Source: Rhodanobacter sp. OK091
GTDB taxonomy: Bacteria > Pseudomonadota > Gammaproteobacteria > Xanthomonadales > Rhodanobacteraceae
Length of the DNA stretch: 64,000 bases
Direction: 5' to 3'
NCBI RefSeq assembly: GCF_900142825.1
Contig: NZ_FRCH01000004.1
Span: 62,001 to 126,000, forward strand
The notes under the pieces were generated by a model that had not been told where the DNA came from, did not search any database, and saw only the letters and a program-made list of their open reading frames with translations. A program made the position numbers and the translations under genes. Positions 17,768 to 26,707 of this stretch are shown here, piece by piece. How positions within the stretch are numbered: the first letter of the stretch is position 1; each line of letters begins with the position of its first letter.

Positions 17768-18562
17768 TCAGAGCCTTGGCAGCCCGAAGAACGCCTCGGC
17801 TGCCGCCGTGCTGTTCGCTGCAGTGACTTCCACCGGTTCGCCGCGGTCGCGGGCGATCTCTTCGCAGATGTGCTTCAGGTACATCGGCTCGTTGCGCCGA
17901 TGCGCGGGCGGCGGTCGCACCGTGCGCGGCAGCAGGTAGGGCGCGTCGGTCTCGATCATCAGCCGGTTGGCCGGAATCTCGCGCACCAGTTCGCGCAGAT
18001 GGGTGCCGCGGCGCTCGTCGCAGATCCAGCCGGTGATGCCGATGTGGCAATCCAGCGCCAGGTACTCGCGCAACGCTTCGCCGGTGTCGGTGAAGCAGTG
18101 CACCACCGCGGCCGGCACTTTGTCGCGATAGCGCTTGAGCAGCGCCACGAAATCTCCATGCGCGTCGCGCTGGTGCAGGAACAGCGGCATCTGCAGGTCG
18201 ACGGCGATCTGCAGCTGGCGTTCGAACACCTGCAGTTGCACGTCGCGCGGCGAATAGTTGCGGTTGTAGTCCAGGCCGGTTTCGCCCACGGCGCGCACCG
18301 CAGCATGGTGCACCAGTTCGCGCAGTGCGGCGTCGGTGGCATCGTCGTAATCGACAGCGTGGTGCGGATGCACGCCGGCCGTGGCGAAAAGCAGGCCAGG
18401 GTGCGCTTCGGCCAGCGCCGCGGCGTGACGGCTGCCATCGCGCGAGGCACCGGTCACCATCATGCGCGTCACGCCATGCTCGCCGGCCCGCTGCAACACC
18501 GCGTCGAGGTCGTGGTGAAACGATTCATGAGTGAGATTGGCGCCGATATCGAGGAGCTGCAT
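17768..18562 (-). CDS. tatD: TatD family 3'-5' deoxyribonuclease
   Basis: This is a 264-residue metal-dependent hydrolase of the amidohydrolase superfamily. It belongs to the TatD proper subgroup: the N-terminus is LLDIGANLTHESF, not the HxH form of the paralogues, and AGVHPHH, VGETGLDYNRNYS, IGITGWICDERRG, LMIETDAPYLLPR and RRNEP follow in order. TatD enzymes degrade DNA 3'-5' and have roles in DNA repair and nuclease-mediated turnover. The ATG at 18562 matches the family start; the longer frame to 18619 is unsupported. It is divergent from the type II secretion operon. Confidence 0.93.
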   Translation of the reverse strand: MQLLDIGANLTHESFHHDLDAVLQRAGEHGVTRMMVTGASRDGSRHAAALAEAHPGLLFATAGVHPHHAVDYDDATDAALRELVHHAAVRAVGETGLDYNRNYSPRDVQLQVFERQLQIAVDLQMPLFLHQRDAHGDFVALLKRYRDKVPAAVVHCFTDTGEALREYLALDCHIGITGWICDERRGTHLRELVREIPANRLMIETDAPYLLPRTVRPPPAHRRNEPMYLKHICEEIARDRGEPVEVTAANSTAAAEAFFGLPRL

Positions 18563-18861
18563 GGGTTTTTCCGTGTCGGGAAACGTCATTCTCGCAGACA
18601 GCATCCCGCTGGGGCCCATCGCCGGCGTATGACCTTGCGACCGCGCTGCCAGTTTTTGAACAGGGGGAAATATTCCTAGATGGCGTATTGTCTTTATCGC
18701 TGGTCAACCCGGCACAATGTCGGGCTATCCCGAGCATGAACGGCATAGGGCCGAACTCCGGGGAGATTCGCGTGTGCCCGGGTGGATGTGATAACTATGG
18801 ATTTCACCGTCTCGCGGTCGATCGCGCAGCGGTGTTGGCACGTACCTAGCGGGGTGGATGG

Positions 18862-20595
18862 ATGTCGGCAGCGATTGAGCCGGTAACTGGCGGGGCAGAC
18901 CGGATGCTGGACGGCCGCGAAGCGGAAGTCTGCGCATGGCTGGTTGCGCGTGGTCGCCTGAAAGACAGCGATCTGGGTCGTGCGCGCCGTTTGCATGAGG
19001 AATCGGCCGAGGGCACGCTGACGACCTTGATGGCGCGGCTCGGGCTGGTGTCCGAGCGCGATCTGGCCGAGGCGTGGGCGGAATTGCTGCAGGTGCCGCT
19101 GCTGTCCGCGCGCGATGCGCCGGAACTGCCGCCGGCCGAGCTCGAACTGTCGCTGCGTTTTCTCAAGCAGCAGCATGTGGTGCCGGTACATGACGACGAG
19201 CACGGGTTGGCCTTGATCGTGGCCGATCCTGCCGATCCGTATCCGCTGCAGGCTGTCGAACTCGCCGCCGGCCGACCGGTGGCGTTGCGGGTCGGGCTGC
19301 GCTCGGAAATCGACGGCTTGATCGAACGTTATTACGGCAGCGGCCGCTCGGCGATGGGCACCATCGTGGAGAACCTCGACGGCAGCGCCGCGGAAGAGGA
19401 CGACGTCGAGCATCTGCGCGACCTGGCCTCCGAGGCGCCGGTGATCCGGCTGGTCAACCTGATTCTTCAACGCGCGGTCGAGCAGCGCGCCTCCGACGTG
19501 CATATCGAACCGTTCGAAAACCGCCTGAAAGTGCGCTATCGCATCGACGGCGTGCTGCACGAAGTGGAAGCGCCGCCATCGTCGTCCACGGCAGCGGTGA
19601 TCTCGCGCGTGAAGATCATGGCGCGGCTCAACATCGCCGAGCGCCGCCTGCCGCAGGACGGCCGCATCCAACTGCGCGTGCAGGGCAAGGAACTCGACCT
19701 GCGCGTGTCGACCGTACCGACCAGCTTCGGCGAATCGGTGGTGATGCGCATCCTGGACCGCGAATCGGTGGTGTTCGACTTCGCGTCGCTGGGCTTCACC
19801 GACAGTTTCCAGCAGCGTTTCGTCGATGTGCTGGAGCGGCCGCACGGGATCCTGCTGGTGACCGGCCCCACAGGTTCCGGCAAGACCACCACGTTGTATA
19901 CCGCGCTGTCGAAGATCAATACCAACGACGTGAAGATCATCACCGTCGAGGATCCGGTCGAATACCAGCTCGAAGGCATCAACCAGATCCAGGTGAAGCC
20001 GCAGATCGGGCTGGATTTCTCCGGCGCGCTGCGCTCGATCATGCGCCAGGATCCGGACGTGATCATGATCGGCGAGATGCGCGACCTGGAAACCTGCCGC
20101 ATCGCGATCCAGTCCGCGCTCACCGGCCACCTGGTGCTGTCCACGCTGCACACCAACAGCGCGGCCGGCGGCATCACGCGCCTGCTCGACATGGGCGTGG
20201 AGGATTACCTGCTCGGCTCCACCATCAACGGCATCCTGGCGCAGCGGCTGGTGCGCCGGCTCGATCCGGAGACCGCGACGTCTTATGAGGCATTGCCGGA
20301 AGTGATCGAACAGTTCGAGCTGGAGAAATACACCGACGAGCGTCCGATCCGGCTGTGGAAGCCGGGCAGCAGCGCGGCCAACCCCACCGGCTACCGCGGC
20401 CGCCGCGCCATCATGGAGTTTCTGACCATGAGCGATCCGCTGCGCCGGCTGGTGATGCAGCGTGCCAATGAAGGCGAGATCGAAAGGCAGGCGCGCGCCG
20501 AAGGCATGCGCACGATGTACGAGGACGGCATCGCCAAGGCCGTGGCCGGCATCACCACACTGGAGGAGGTGCTGCGTGTCACTCAGGAGGGCTAA
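18862..20595 (+). CDS. gspE: Type II secretion ATPase GspE (XpsE)
   Basis: This is the 577-residue cytoplasmic hexameric ATPase that powers the type II secretion pseudopilus. The N-terminal domain (1-150) binds GspL. Motifs seen are Walker A GPTGSGKTTTLYTALSK, Asp box EDPVEYQLEGINQIQVKP, Walker B RSIMRQDPDVIMIGEMRD and His box TLHTNSAAGGITRLLDMG. The C-terminal CM domain has no tetracysteine zinc site: where CxxC pairs are usual, the sequence reads DPETATSYEALPEVIEQF. It is the first gene of the operon in xps order. The 193 bp between it and gspF hold a repeat pair, unlike the tight joins from gspH to gspM. Confidence 0.96.
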   Translation: MSAAIEPVTGGADRMLDGREAEVCAWLVARGRLKDSDLGRARRLHEESAEGTLTTLMARLGLVSERDLAEAWAELLQVPLLSARDAPELPPAELELSLRFLKQQHVVPVHDDEHGLALIVADPADPYPLQAVELAAGRPVALRVGLRSEIDGLIERYYGSGRSAMGTIVENLDGSAAEEDDVEHLRDLASEAPVIRLVNLILQRAVEQRASDVHIEPFENRLKVRYRIDGVLHEVEAPPSSSTAAVISRVKIMARLNIAERRLPQDGRIQLRVQGKELDLRVSTVPTSFGESVVMRILDRESVVFDFASLGFTDSFQQRFVDVLERPHGILLVTGPTGSGKTTTLYTALSKINTNDVKIITVEDPVEYQLEGINQIQVKPQIGLDFSGALRSIMRQDPDVIMIGEMRDLETCRIAIQSALTGHLVLSTLHTNSAAGGITRLLDMGVEDYLLGSTINGILAQRLVRRLDPETATSYEALPEVIEQFELEKYTDERPIRLWKPGSSAANPTGYRGRRAIMEFLTMSDPLRRLVMQRANEGEIERQARAEGMRTMYEDGIAKAVAGITTLEEVLRVTQEG

Positions 20596-20601
20596 TGCTC
20601 T

Positions 20602-20731
20602 TTCTCCCTCTCCCCACCGGGGAGAGGGCTGGGGTGAGGGGTCACTCTTGCGGCAAGGCTATTTCGAAGCGCGGCTTGAGCTTGCTTCATGGCAAGCCCC
20701 CACCCCTCTCCCCGACGGGGAGAGGGGGCGA
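20602..20731. repeat. Inverted CTCTCCCC/GGGGAGAG repeat pair inside the T2SS operon
   Basis: Two hairpin units, CCCTCTCCCCACCGGGGAGAG (core at about 20606-20627) and CCTCTCCCCGACGGGGAGAG (about 20705-20724), sit in opposite-looking contexts between gspE and gspF. This dispersed repeat type is common in proteobacterial intergenic regions. It interrupts an otherwise compact operon and could adjust the stability of the gspE versus gspF-D transcript segments. Confidence 0.75.
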
Positions 20732-20790
20732 ACGTGCCGTGCGGGTTCGCATGTGTTTGAGTTTGTCGAGGCTCGGAGGCATCGAGTCCC

Positions 20791-22008
20791 ATGAGTCAGT
20801 TTCGATATCGTGCGGTCAACGATGCCGGCGAGATGCTGCAAGGCCAGATGGAGGCTGCCAGCGTCGAGGAAGTGATCGGCCGCCTGCAGGATCAGGGCCA
20901 CACGCCGCTGGAAGCGCGGCCGGCCGATGGCGCGGCCGGCGGCAGCGGTCTTGCGGGGCTGTTCAAGCGCGGTCCGTTCACCGGCGATCAGCTGGCCCAG
21001 TTCACCCATCAGCTGGCGACTCTGCTTGGTGCCGGCCAGCCGCTGGATCGCGCACTCAGCATCCTGCTCGACCTGCCCGAGGGGGAGAACGCGAAGAAGC
21101 TGATCGAGCGCGTGCGCGACCGCGTGCGGGGCGGCAACACTTTGTCTTCGGCGTTGGACGAGGAACACGGCGTGTTTCCCAAGCTGTACGTCAGCCTGGT
21201 GCGCGCCGGCGAGGCAGGCGGTTCGCTGGAGGAGACGCTGCGCCGGCTCGCCGATTATCTGGAACGCGCGCAGGCGATGCGCGGCAGCATCGTCAACGCG
21301 CTGATCTATCCCGCCTTCCTGATGGTCGGCGTGCTGGGTTCGCTGGTGCTGCTGCTGGCCTACGTGGTGCCGCAGTTCGTGCCGATCTTCGAAGACATGC
21401 AGGTGCCGATCCCATGGATCACCCAGGCCGTGCTGGTGGTGGGCAATACGCTGCAGTCCTGGTGGTGGCTGATCCTGCTGCTGCTCGGTGGCGGACTGTT
21501 CGTGTGGCGCGGGCGTCTGCGCGATCCGGCTGCGCGGCTGGCCTGGCATACCCGCTTGCTGAGCATGCGGCTGGTCGGCCCGTTGCTGTTGAAAGTGGAG
21601 ACCGCGCGGATCGCGCGCACGCTGGGTACCTTGCTGAAGAACGGCGTGCCGCTGCTGAGCGCGCTGACCATCGCCCGTCAGGTCACTGGCAATCTTGCGC
21701 TGGATACGGCCTTGAGCGCGGCGCACGAACAGGTCAAGGGCGGCTCCGGCCTCAGCCTCGCGCTGGGGCAGTCGAAACTGTTTCCGCGGCTGGCGATGCA
21801 GATGGTGCAGGTCGGCGAGGAGGCCGGTCAGCTCGACACCATGCTGCTGAAAGTGGCCGACACGTTTGAACTTGAGTCCAAACGCGCGATCGATCGTTTA
21901 CTCGCTGCGCTGGTGCCGGCGCTCACCATCGTGATGACGGTGATGGTGGCGATCATCATGGCGGCGATCCTGCTGCCGCTGCTCAGCCTGACCAGCAATA
22001 TCCAATAG
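20791..22008 (+). CDS. gspF: Type II secretion inner-membrane platform protein GspF (XpsF)
   Basis: This is a 405-residue polytopic inner-membrane protein of the GspF/PilC family. It has two homologous cytoplasmic helical domains (about 70-190 and 270-390) each starting with a FTxQLAxLLxAGxPL-type segment (AQFTHQLATLLGAGQPLDRA; ARTLGTLLKNGVPLLSALT) and three transmembrane helices. It forms the platform core that couples GspE to the pseudopilus. The ATG at 20791 (MSQFRYRAVNDAG) is the usual family start. Confidence 0.95.
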   Translation: MSQFRYRAVNDAGEMLQGQMEAASVEEVIGRLQDQGHTPLEARPADGAAGGSGLAGLFKRGPFTGDQLAQFTHQLATLLGAGQPLDRALSILLDLPEGENAKKLIERVRDRVRGGNTLSSALDEEHGVFPKLYVSLVRAGEAGGSLEETLRRLADYLERAQAMRGSIVNALIYPAFLMVGVLGSLVLLLAYVVPQFVPIFEDMQVPIPWITQAVLVVGNTLQSWWWLILLLLGGGLFVWRGRLRDPAARLAWHTRLLSMRLVGPLLLKVETARIARTLGTLLKNGVPLLSALTIARQVTGNLALDTALSAAHEQVKGGSGLSLALGQSKLFPRLAMQMVQVGEEAGQLDTMLLKVADTFELESKRAIDRLLAALVPALTIVMTVMVAIIMAAILLPLLSLTSNIQ

Positions 22009-22039
22009 ACATCCCATCCGCAGATTTGAGGTGATTCCC

Positions 22040-22465
22040 ATGCAGTACAGGCAACCGCGACGTATCGGCTTGAATGCCGGTTTCACCCTGCTGGAAATGC
22101 TGGCGGTGATCGTGCTGATCGGCATCATCGGTGCGGTGGTGGTGACGCAGGTCGGCAAGAACGTCGACAAGGGCAAGTACGGCGCCGGCAAGGCGCAGCT
22201 GACGACGCTGAGCCAGAAGATCGAGAACTACGCGCTGGACAACGGCTCGCCGCCGCAACAGCTGCAGGATCTGCTGGTGAAGCCGGCCAACGCAACGAAC
22301 TGGCAAGGGCCTTATGCGAAGGAGTCCGAGCTGAAGGATCCGTGGGGACATGCATTCGGCTATCAGTATCCGGGCCAGAACGGCCGCTTCGACCTGGTCT
22401 TCTACGGCCAGGACGGCAAGCCCGGCGGCGACGGCTACAGCAAGGACGTGGGTAACTGGCAGTAA
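22040..22465 (+). CDS. gspG: Major pseudopilin GspG (XpsG)
   Basis: This is the 141-residue major pseudopilin. The prepilin cleavage site is NAGFTLLEMLAVIVLIG (after Gly, mature N-terminus FTLLEM with Glu5). The C-terminal part has the conserved DPWGHAFGYQYPG and FDLVFYGQDGKPGGDG motifs that bind calcium in this family. The start at 22040 (MQYRQPRR) has GAGGT 6-7 nt upstream; a GTG at 22031 overlaps that site. It needs a prepilin peptidase (GspO/PilD) that is not in this window. Confidence 0.95.
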   Translation: MQYRQPRRIGLNAGFTLLEMLAVIVLIGIIGAVVVTQVGKNVDKGKYGAGKAQLTTLSQKIENYALDNGSPPQQLQDLLVKPANATNWQGPYAKESELKDPWGHAFGYQYPGQNGRFDLVFYGQDGKPGGDGYSKDVGNWQ

Positions 22466-22467
22466 GC

Positions 22468-22926
22468 ATGCGACCCTCGCGCGCCATCGGCTTCACCTTG
22501 CTGGAAATGCTGGCGGTGATCCTGCTGGTCGGCATTGCCGCGGCGGCGGTGTCGATCTCGGTGACGCAGGGTTTGGCCAGTGCACGCGTGCGCGCGGCCG
22601 GCAGCGAGCTGGCCGGCGCGTTGCGGGCCGTCCGTGCCCAGGCGATCGTGCGCGGGCAGGACCAGCACTTCGACGTGGACACTCAGGCAAACAGCTATCG
22701 CAACGTGAAGCAGCAGGAAGTGCTCCTGCCGAAAGGCATGCGCGTGAGCATCACCAGCGCGAAGGAAGACCGGCCGAACGATCATACCGGGCGCATCCGC
22801 TTCTTTCCCGACGGGAGTTCCACCGGCGGGCGCATCACCTTGCAGAGCGGCAAGCGCGAGTGGCATGTCAACGTGTCGTGGCTGACCGGCGAAGTGCGTG
22901 TGGTCGACGCGGTAGCGCAGCGATGA
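22468..22926 (+). CDS. gspH: Minor pseudopilin GspH (XpsH)
   Basis: This is a 152-residue minor pseudopilin with type IV prepilin signal AIGFTLLEMLAVILLVGIAA near the N-terminus and a short beta-rich globular part with the LVARVRAAGSELAGALRAVR-like helix extension typical of GspH (FimT-like). It follows gspG by two bases and its stop overlaps the gspI start (ATGA). Confidence 0.93.
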   Translation: MRPSRAIGFTLLEMLAVILLVGIAAAAVSISVTQGLASARVRAAGSELAGALRAVRAQAIVRGQDQHFDVDTQANSYRNVKQQEVLLPKGMRVSITSAKEDRPNDHTGRIRFFPDGSSTGGRITLQSGKREWHVNVSWLTGEVRVVDAVAQR

Positions 22927-23336
22927 AACATCAAGGCGGCTTCAGCCTGCTCGAAGTCATCGCGGCGATCATGCTGCTGGCGATCGCGTTCACCGCATTG
23001 ATGAAGGTGGCCGGCGCGTCGATCAACCTGACCCAGAACGCGGCCGAACACAGCCAGGCGGCGATGCGGGCGCGCAGCCTGCTCGACAGCGTGTTCGTGG
23101 GCGAGCCGATCAGATTGGGCAGCAGCTCGGGCCGGTTCGACCAGCAGTACCGCTGGCAGCTCGACGTGACGCCATGGAACGAGGCCGGCAATGCTGCACC
23201 GGGGACGCCGCTGCGGCTCTATCAGCTTGACCTGGACGTGCTGTGGGGGCCGCTGGCGCATCCGCGTTCGGCGCATTTCCGCACCTTGCGGCTGGGCGGT
23301 CCGGACGTTGCCAACAATGCGCAGGCGTCTCCGTGA
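22923..23336 (+). CDS. gspI: Minor pseudopilin GspI (XpsI)
   Basis: This is a 137-residue minor pseudopilin. The prepilin site is QGGFSLLEVIAAIMLLAIA with cleavage before Phe. It starts with ATG 22923 overlapping the gspH stop by four bases. GspI nucleates the pseudopilus tip complex with GspJ and GspK. The stop overlaps the next start (GTGA), consistent with translational coupling. Confidence 0.92.
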   Translation: MKHQGGFSLLEVIAAIMLLAIAFTALMKVAGASINLTQNAAEHSQAAMRARSLLDSVFVGEPIRLGSSSGRFDQQYRWQLDVTPWNEAGNAAPGTPLRLYQLDLDVLWGPLAHPRSAHFRTLRLGGPDVANNAQASP

Positions 23337-23992
23337 AGCGCGCGGCCGGCTTCACCTTGCTGGAAGTGCTGGCCGCGCTGGTGCTGCTGGCGCTGTTGCT
23401 GGTCGGCGTGTATTCGGGCATTCGCACCGCCACCCACAGCGTGCGTTCGGGCACGGCCGCGATCGAACGGCTTGATCAGATCCGCTCGGCCCAGCAGTTC
23501 CTGCGCCGCGAGCTGGCGCAGAGCCTGGCTCAGCCGATCGGCCACACCGATCAGGGCGAGCCGATCTTTTTCGTGGGTACCGCGCACGAGATGCGCTATG
23601 TCGCGCCGCTGCCCGGTTACCTCGGCAAGCTCGGGCCGCAATTGCAGCGACTGCAGCTGGTCGACGACGGCCACGAGGGGCTGCGGCTGGAGCTGAGCCT
23701 GGTCTTGCTGCCGCCTGACGGCAAGCCGCCGCAGCCGTTGGGCGAACCCCAGGTGCTGCTCGATCACATCCGCGACGGCGGCTTCAATTATCGCGGTATC
23801 GATGCCCGGGGCGCCGCCGTGCCGTGGGCACCGACATGGGCCGATGGCCGGCTGCTGCCGCAGCTGGTGAGCATCACGCTGCGGTCGCGAGACGGTGCCG
23901 ACTGGCCGCAGCTGGACGTGCCGTTGCGGGTCAACCCGGTACAGACCGGTTTGTTGCAGCGGATGGGCTTGCGCGGCGGGAGCCTGCGATGA
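23333..23992 (+). CDS. gspJ: Minor pseudopilin GspJ (XpsJ)
   Basis: This is a 219-residue minor pseudopilin with GTG start (VKRAAGFTLLEVLAALVLLA) that overlaps the gspI stop. The prepilin cleavage motif G/FTLLEV is intact. A helix with RLDQIRSAQQFLRRELAQ follows and the C-terminal part is beta-rich. It assembles with GspI and GspK at the tip of the pseudopilus. Confidence 0.92.
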   Translation: MKRAAGFTLLEVLAALVLLALLLVGVYSGIRTATHSVRSGTAAIERLDQIRSAQQFLRRELAQSLAQPIGHTDQGEPIFFVGTAHEMRYVAPLPGYLGKLGPQLQRLQLVDDGHEGLRLELSLVLLPPDGKPPQPLGEPQVLLDHIRDGGFNYRGIDARGAAVPWAPTWADGRLLPQLVSITLRSRDGADWPQLDVPLRVNPVQTGLLQRMGLRGGSLR

Positions 23993-24861
23993 GACGTCGG
24001 CCACTGCCGCCGCATGGCGATCAGCGCGGGGTTGCGCTGCTGCTGGTGCTGTGGGCATGCACGTTGCTGGCGATCCTGCTCGGCGGCTATGCCGCGCTGG
24101 CGCGCACCGAAGGTCTGCAGGCGCGCTACCTGTTTGCGCAGACCCAGGCGCATTACGCCGCGGAAGCCGGCCTGATGCGTGCCGTCTACGGCTTGCAGGA
24201 TCCGGTGGTGAAGCAGCGCTGGATCGGTGACGGCAGGGTTTATTCGTTCCCCTACGACAACGCCAAGATCACGCTGTCGGCGATCGACGAGAGCGGCAAG
24301 GTCGATCTCAACACCGCCACGCCCGAGGTGCTGCAGGCGCTGTTCCGTGCCACCGGTATGAAGCCGGCCGAGGCGCAGGTGTTGGCTGACCGTGTGGTGG
24401 ATTGGCACAGCCCGGCCGGTCCCGCCGGCGAGGCCGACACCGACCGGGCGGCGTATGTGGCGGCCGGGCGCGATTACGGCCCGCGCCATGGGCCGTTCGT
24501 CAGCATCGAGGAATTGCAGATGGTGCTCGGCATCACGCCGGCGCTGTATCGGCAGCTGGCGCCGGTGGTCACGATCTGGTCGGGTACCGCGAGCCCCAAT
24601 CCGAATACCGCACCGCCGCTGGCGCTGGCCGCGATTCCGGGCATGACGCCGGAACAACTGGCGGCGATCCAGGCCGCGCGCGCCAGGCAGGCGACGGACC
24701 CGAGTCTGGTTCTGGGCAATGGAACAACGCATAGTATCCAGTCTGAGGCTACGCTGGCCGACGGCACGCATGCCGTTCTGCGTGCCACGATTCGCTTGAC
24801 GGGGCAGGGGGGCGCACAGCCGTACACGGTGCTGCGCTGGCAGGAGGGAGAGAAGGAATGA
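23989..24861 (+). CDS. gspK: Minor pseudopilin GspK (XpsK)
   Basis: This is a 290-residue largest minor pseudopilin, which caps the pseudopilus tip. The N-terminal hydrophobic helix (GVALLLVLWACTLLAILLGG) follows a short basic leader. The conserved DESGKVDLNTATPEVLQALF and the SAM-like helical domain segment FVSIEELQMVLGITPALYRQL are both present. It has an ATGA overlap with gspJ. As in other GspK proteins, Glu5 of the mature helix is absent. Confidence 0.93.
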   Translation: MRRRPLPPHGDQRGVALLLVLWACTLLAILLGGYAALARTEGLQARYLFAQTQAHYAAEAGLMRAVYGLQDPVVKQRWIGDGRVYSFPYDNAKITLSAIDESGKVDLNTATPEVLQALFRATGMKPAEAQVLADRVVDWHSPAGPAGEADTDRAAYVAAGRDYGPRHGPFVSIEELQMVLGITPALYRQLAPVVTIWSGTASPNPNTAPPLALAAIPGMTPEQLAAIQAARARQATDPSLVLGNGTTHSIQSEATLADGTHAVLRATIRLTGQGGAQPYTVLRWQEGEKE

Positions 24862-26051
24862 GTACGGCAACGCAGTCGCTGCGGCCGCTGATGGATCGCC
24901 TGCGCCGCGCCTGGCGTGCTTCGCCGATGCCGGGATTTTTCCGCTGGTGGGGCGGCGAGCTGCTTCGCTTGTTGCCGCTGCGCTGGCGCGGCTGGTTCGG
25001 CAGTGGCGCGGACTGGTATCTGCTGCAGCACTCCGATACACAATGGACGTTGCGCCGCAGCGGCTACGCCGAACTGCTGGCGAATTGGGACGACAGCGTC
25101 GACAACCCGGCCGGCGATGCGCGCATCGCGCCGGTGGCACTGGACGCGGCGTTGCACCACGTCGATCGCGAAGATAGGCGACTGGCGCTGCTGTTGCCGG
25201 CCGCCGTCGTGTTGCGCCGGGAACTGGCGTTGCCGCTGGCTGCCCGCGACAACCTGCTGCAAGTCATCGCGTTCGAGATGGATCGGCAGACGCCGTTCAA
25301 CGTGGCGCAGGTGTATTATTCCGCGCGCGAGCTGACCACGTCCGCGGCAGCGGGCCGGTTCAATGCGGAACTGGTTGCGGTCACCCGCGGCACGCTGGAT
25401 CCGTTGCTGGCGCGCCTGCGCGCGCAAGGTATCTCGATCGACGCGGTGGACGTGGCAGTAGCGAACGATCGCCTCGGCGTCAACCTGTTGCCGCCGGAAC
25501 AGATACCGCATCGCGTGCGCCCGCGGCGCCGCCTGAATCTGGCGTTGGCCGCTGCCTGCGTGCTGTTGCTGGTATCGGTGCTCGGCGCATGGCTGCACAA
25601 CCGGCAGACTGCACTCAGCCAGATGCAGACCGAGGTCGACGGCATGCGCGGTGAGGCGCAGCAAGTGGTCGCGCTGCGCCAGCAGCTGCAGGACAACGCC
25701 GGCGCGGCCGGTTTCCTGGCCCAGCGCAAGAAGAACACCGTCAGCATGCTCAGCCTGCTGCAGGAAGCCACCACGCGGCTGCCCGACAGCGCATGGCTGG
25801 AGCGCTTCAGCGTCGACAACACCGGTCAGATCGGTTTTCAGGGGCAGAGTCAGCAGGCGGCGAAACTGCTCGACACGCTGAAGGATTCCACGTTGATCAC
25901 CGACGCCAGTTTCCAAGGCAGCATCCAGCCCGATCCGACCACCGGCAAGGAACGTTTCTACCTGACCGCGCGCGTGCACCAGCCCACGACCGGCAAGCCG
26001 AAGTCGCCGGCCCCGGCGACGGGCCCGGCAAATGGCGGGAGCGCGCCATGA
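24858..26051 (+). CDS. gspL: Type II secretion assembly protein GspL (XpsL)
   Basis: This is a 397-residue bitopic inner-membrane protein. The cytoplasmic actin-like domain (about 50-215) recruits GspE and contains the conserved LLPAAVVLRRELALPLAARD segment. One transmembrane helix at about 225-245 (LNLALAAACVLLLVSVLGAW) is followed by a periplasmic PilN-like ferredoxin-fold domain with a coiled-coil entry. The start overlaps the gspK stop (ATGA). The C-terminal tail is Pro/Ala-rich. Confidence 0.92.
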   Translation: MSTATQSLRPLMDRLRRAWRASPMPGFFRWWGGELLRLLPLRWRGWFGSGADWYLLQHSDTQWTLRRSGYAELLANWDDSVDNPAGDARIAPVALDAALHHVDREDRRLALLLPAAVVLRRELALPLAARDNLLQVIAFEMDRQTPFNVAQVYYSARELTTSAAAGRFNAELVAVTRGTLDPLLARLRAQGISIDAVDVAVANDRLGVNLLPPEQIPHRVRPRRRLNLALAAACVLLLVSVLGAWLHNRQTALSQMQTEVDGMRGEAQQVVALRQQLQDNAGAAGFLAQRKKNTVSMLSLLQEATTRLPDSAWLERFSVDNTGQIGFQGQSQQAAKLLDTLKDSTLITDASFQGSIQPDPTTGKERFYLTARVHQPTTGKPKSPAPATGPANGGSAP

Positions 26052-26707
26052 AGATGACCGCGCTCAATCCGCGCGACAGCCGCATCGCGGCGATCGCATT
26101 GCTGCTGCTGGCGCTGCTGCTGGCTTATTTCGTGTTGCTGCATTGGTGGTTCGTGGCGCCGCTGCAGCAGATCCGCAGCGACATGGCCGACCTGCGCGAC
26201 ACACACAGTCGCTATGCCGCAGCGATCGCCGAGAAGCCGGCGTTGCAGCAGCGCATCGCCGCGCTCGGTGCAGGCCAGGCTGCCAGCAGCGCGTTTCTGG
26301 CCGCGGACGACCCGAACACCGCCGCGGCTGATCTGATGCAGCGCGTGGTCGACGTGGTGGCCGGCAACACGCAAAGCGGCAGCTGCGTGGTAAGCCAGAA
26401 GATGCCGCTGCCGAATCCGCCGGTCAGTGCCGGCGAGCCGTACCGCAAGGCCGCGGTGAGCATCAGCCTGAGCTGCGACATCGAACCGTTGGCGGCGGTG
26501 CTGCAAGCGCTGGAGCAGGGCACGCCGTATCTGTTTGTCGACGATCTCGGCATCTACCGCAACCCGGTGGCGGCGCAGCAGAACCACGCGGCGCCGCTGG
26601 AGGTGCAGTTCACCTTGTCCGGCTATGTGCGGCCGGCCCGCGGTGCGGCGTCGCCCGCGCCGTCCGGCACCAACGCGACGTCCGCCACCGCGGGAGGCGC
26701 GCTATGA
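26048..26707 (+). CDS. gspM: Type II secretion protein GspM (XpsM)
   Basis: This is a 219-residue inner-membrane protein with one N-terminal transmembrane helix (IAALLLLALLLAYFVLLHWW region), a coiled-coil segment (LQQIRSDMADLRDTHSRYAA) and a periplasmic ferredoxin-like domain. It partners GspL in the inner-membrane platform. It overlaps gspL by four bases and xpsN by four bases. Sequence conservation in this family is low; the call relies on operon position, size and topology. Confidence 0.88.
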   Translation: MKMTALNPRDSRIAAIALLLLALLLAYFVLLHWWFVAPLQQIRSDMADLRDTHSRYAAAIAEKPALQQRIAALGAGQAASSAFLAADDPNTAAADLMQRVVDVVAGNTQSGSCVVSQKMPLPNPPVSAGEPYRKAAVSISLSCDIEPLAAVLQALEQGTPYLFVDDLGIYRNPVAAQQNHAAPLEVQFTLSGYVRPARGAASPAPSGTNATSATAGGAL

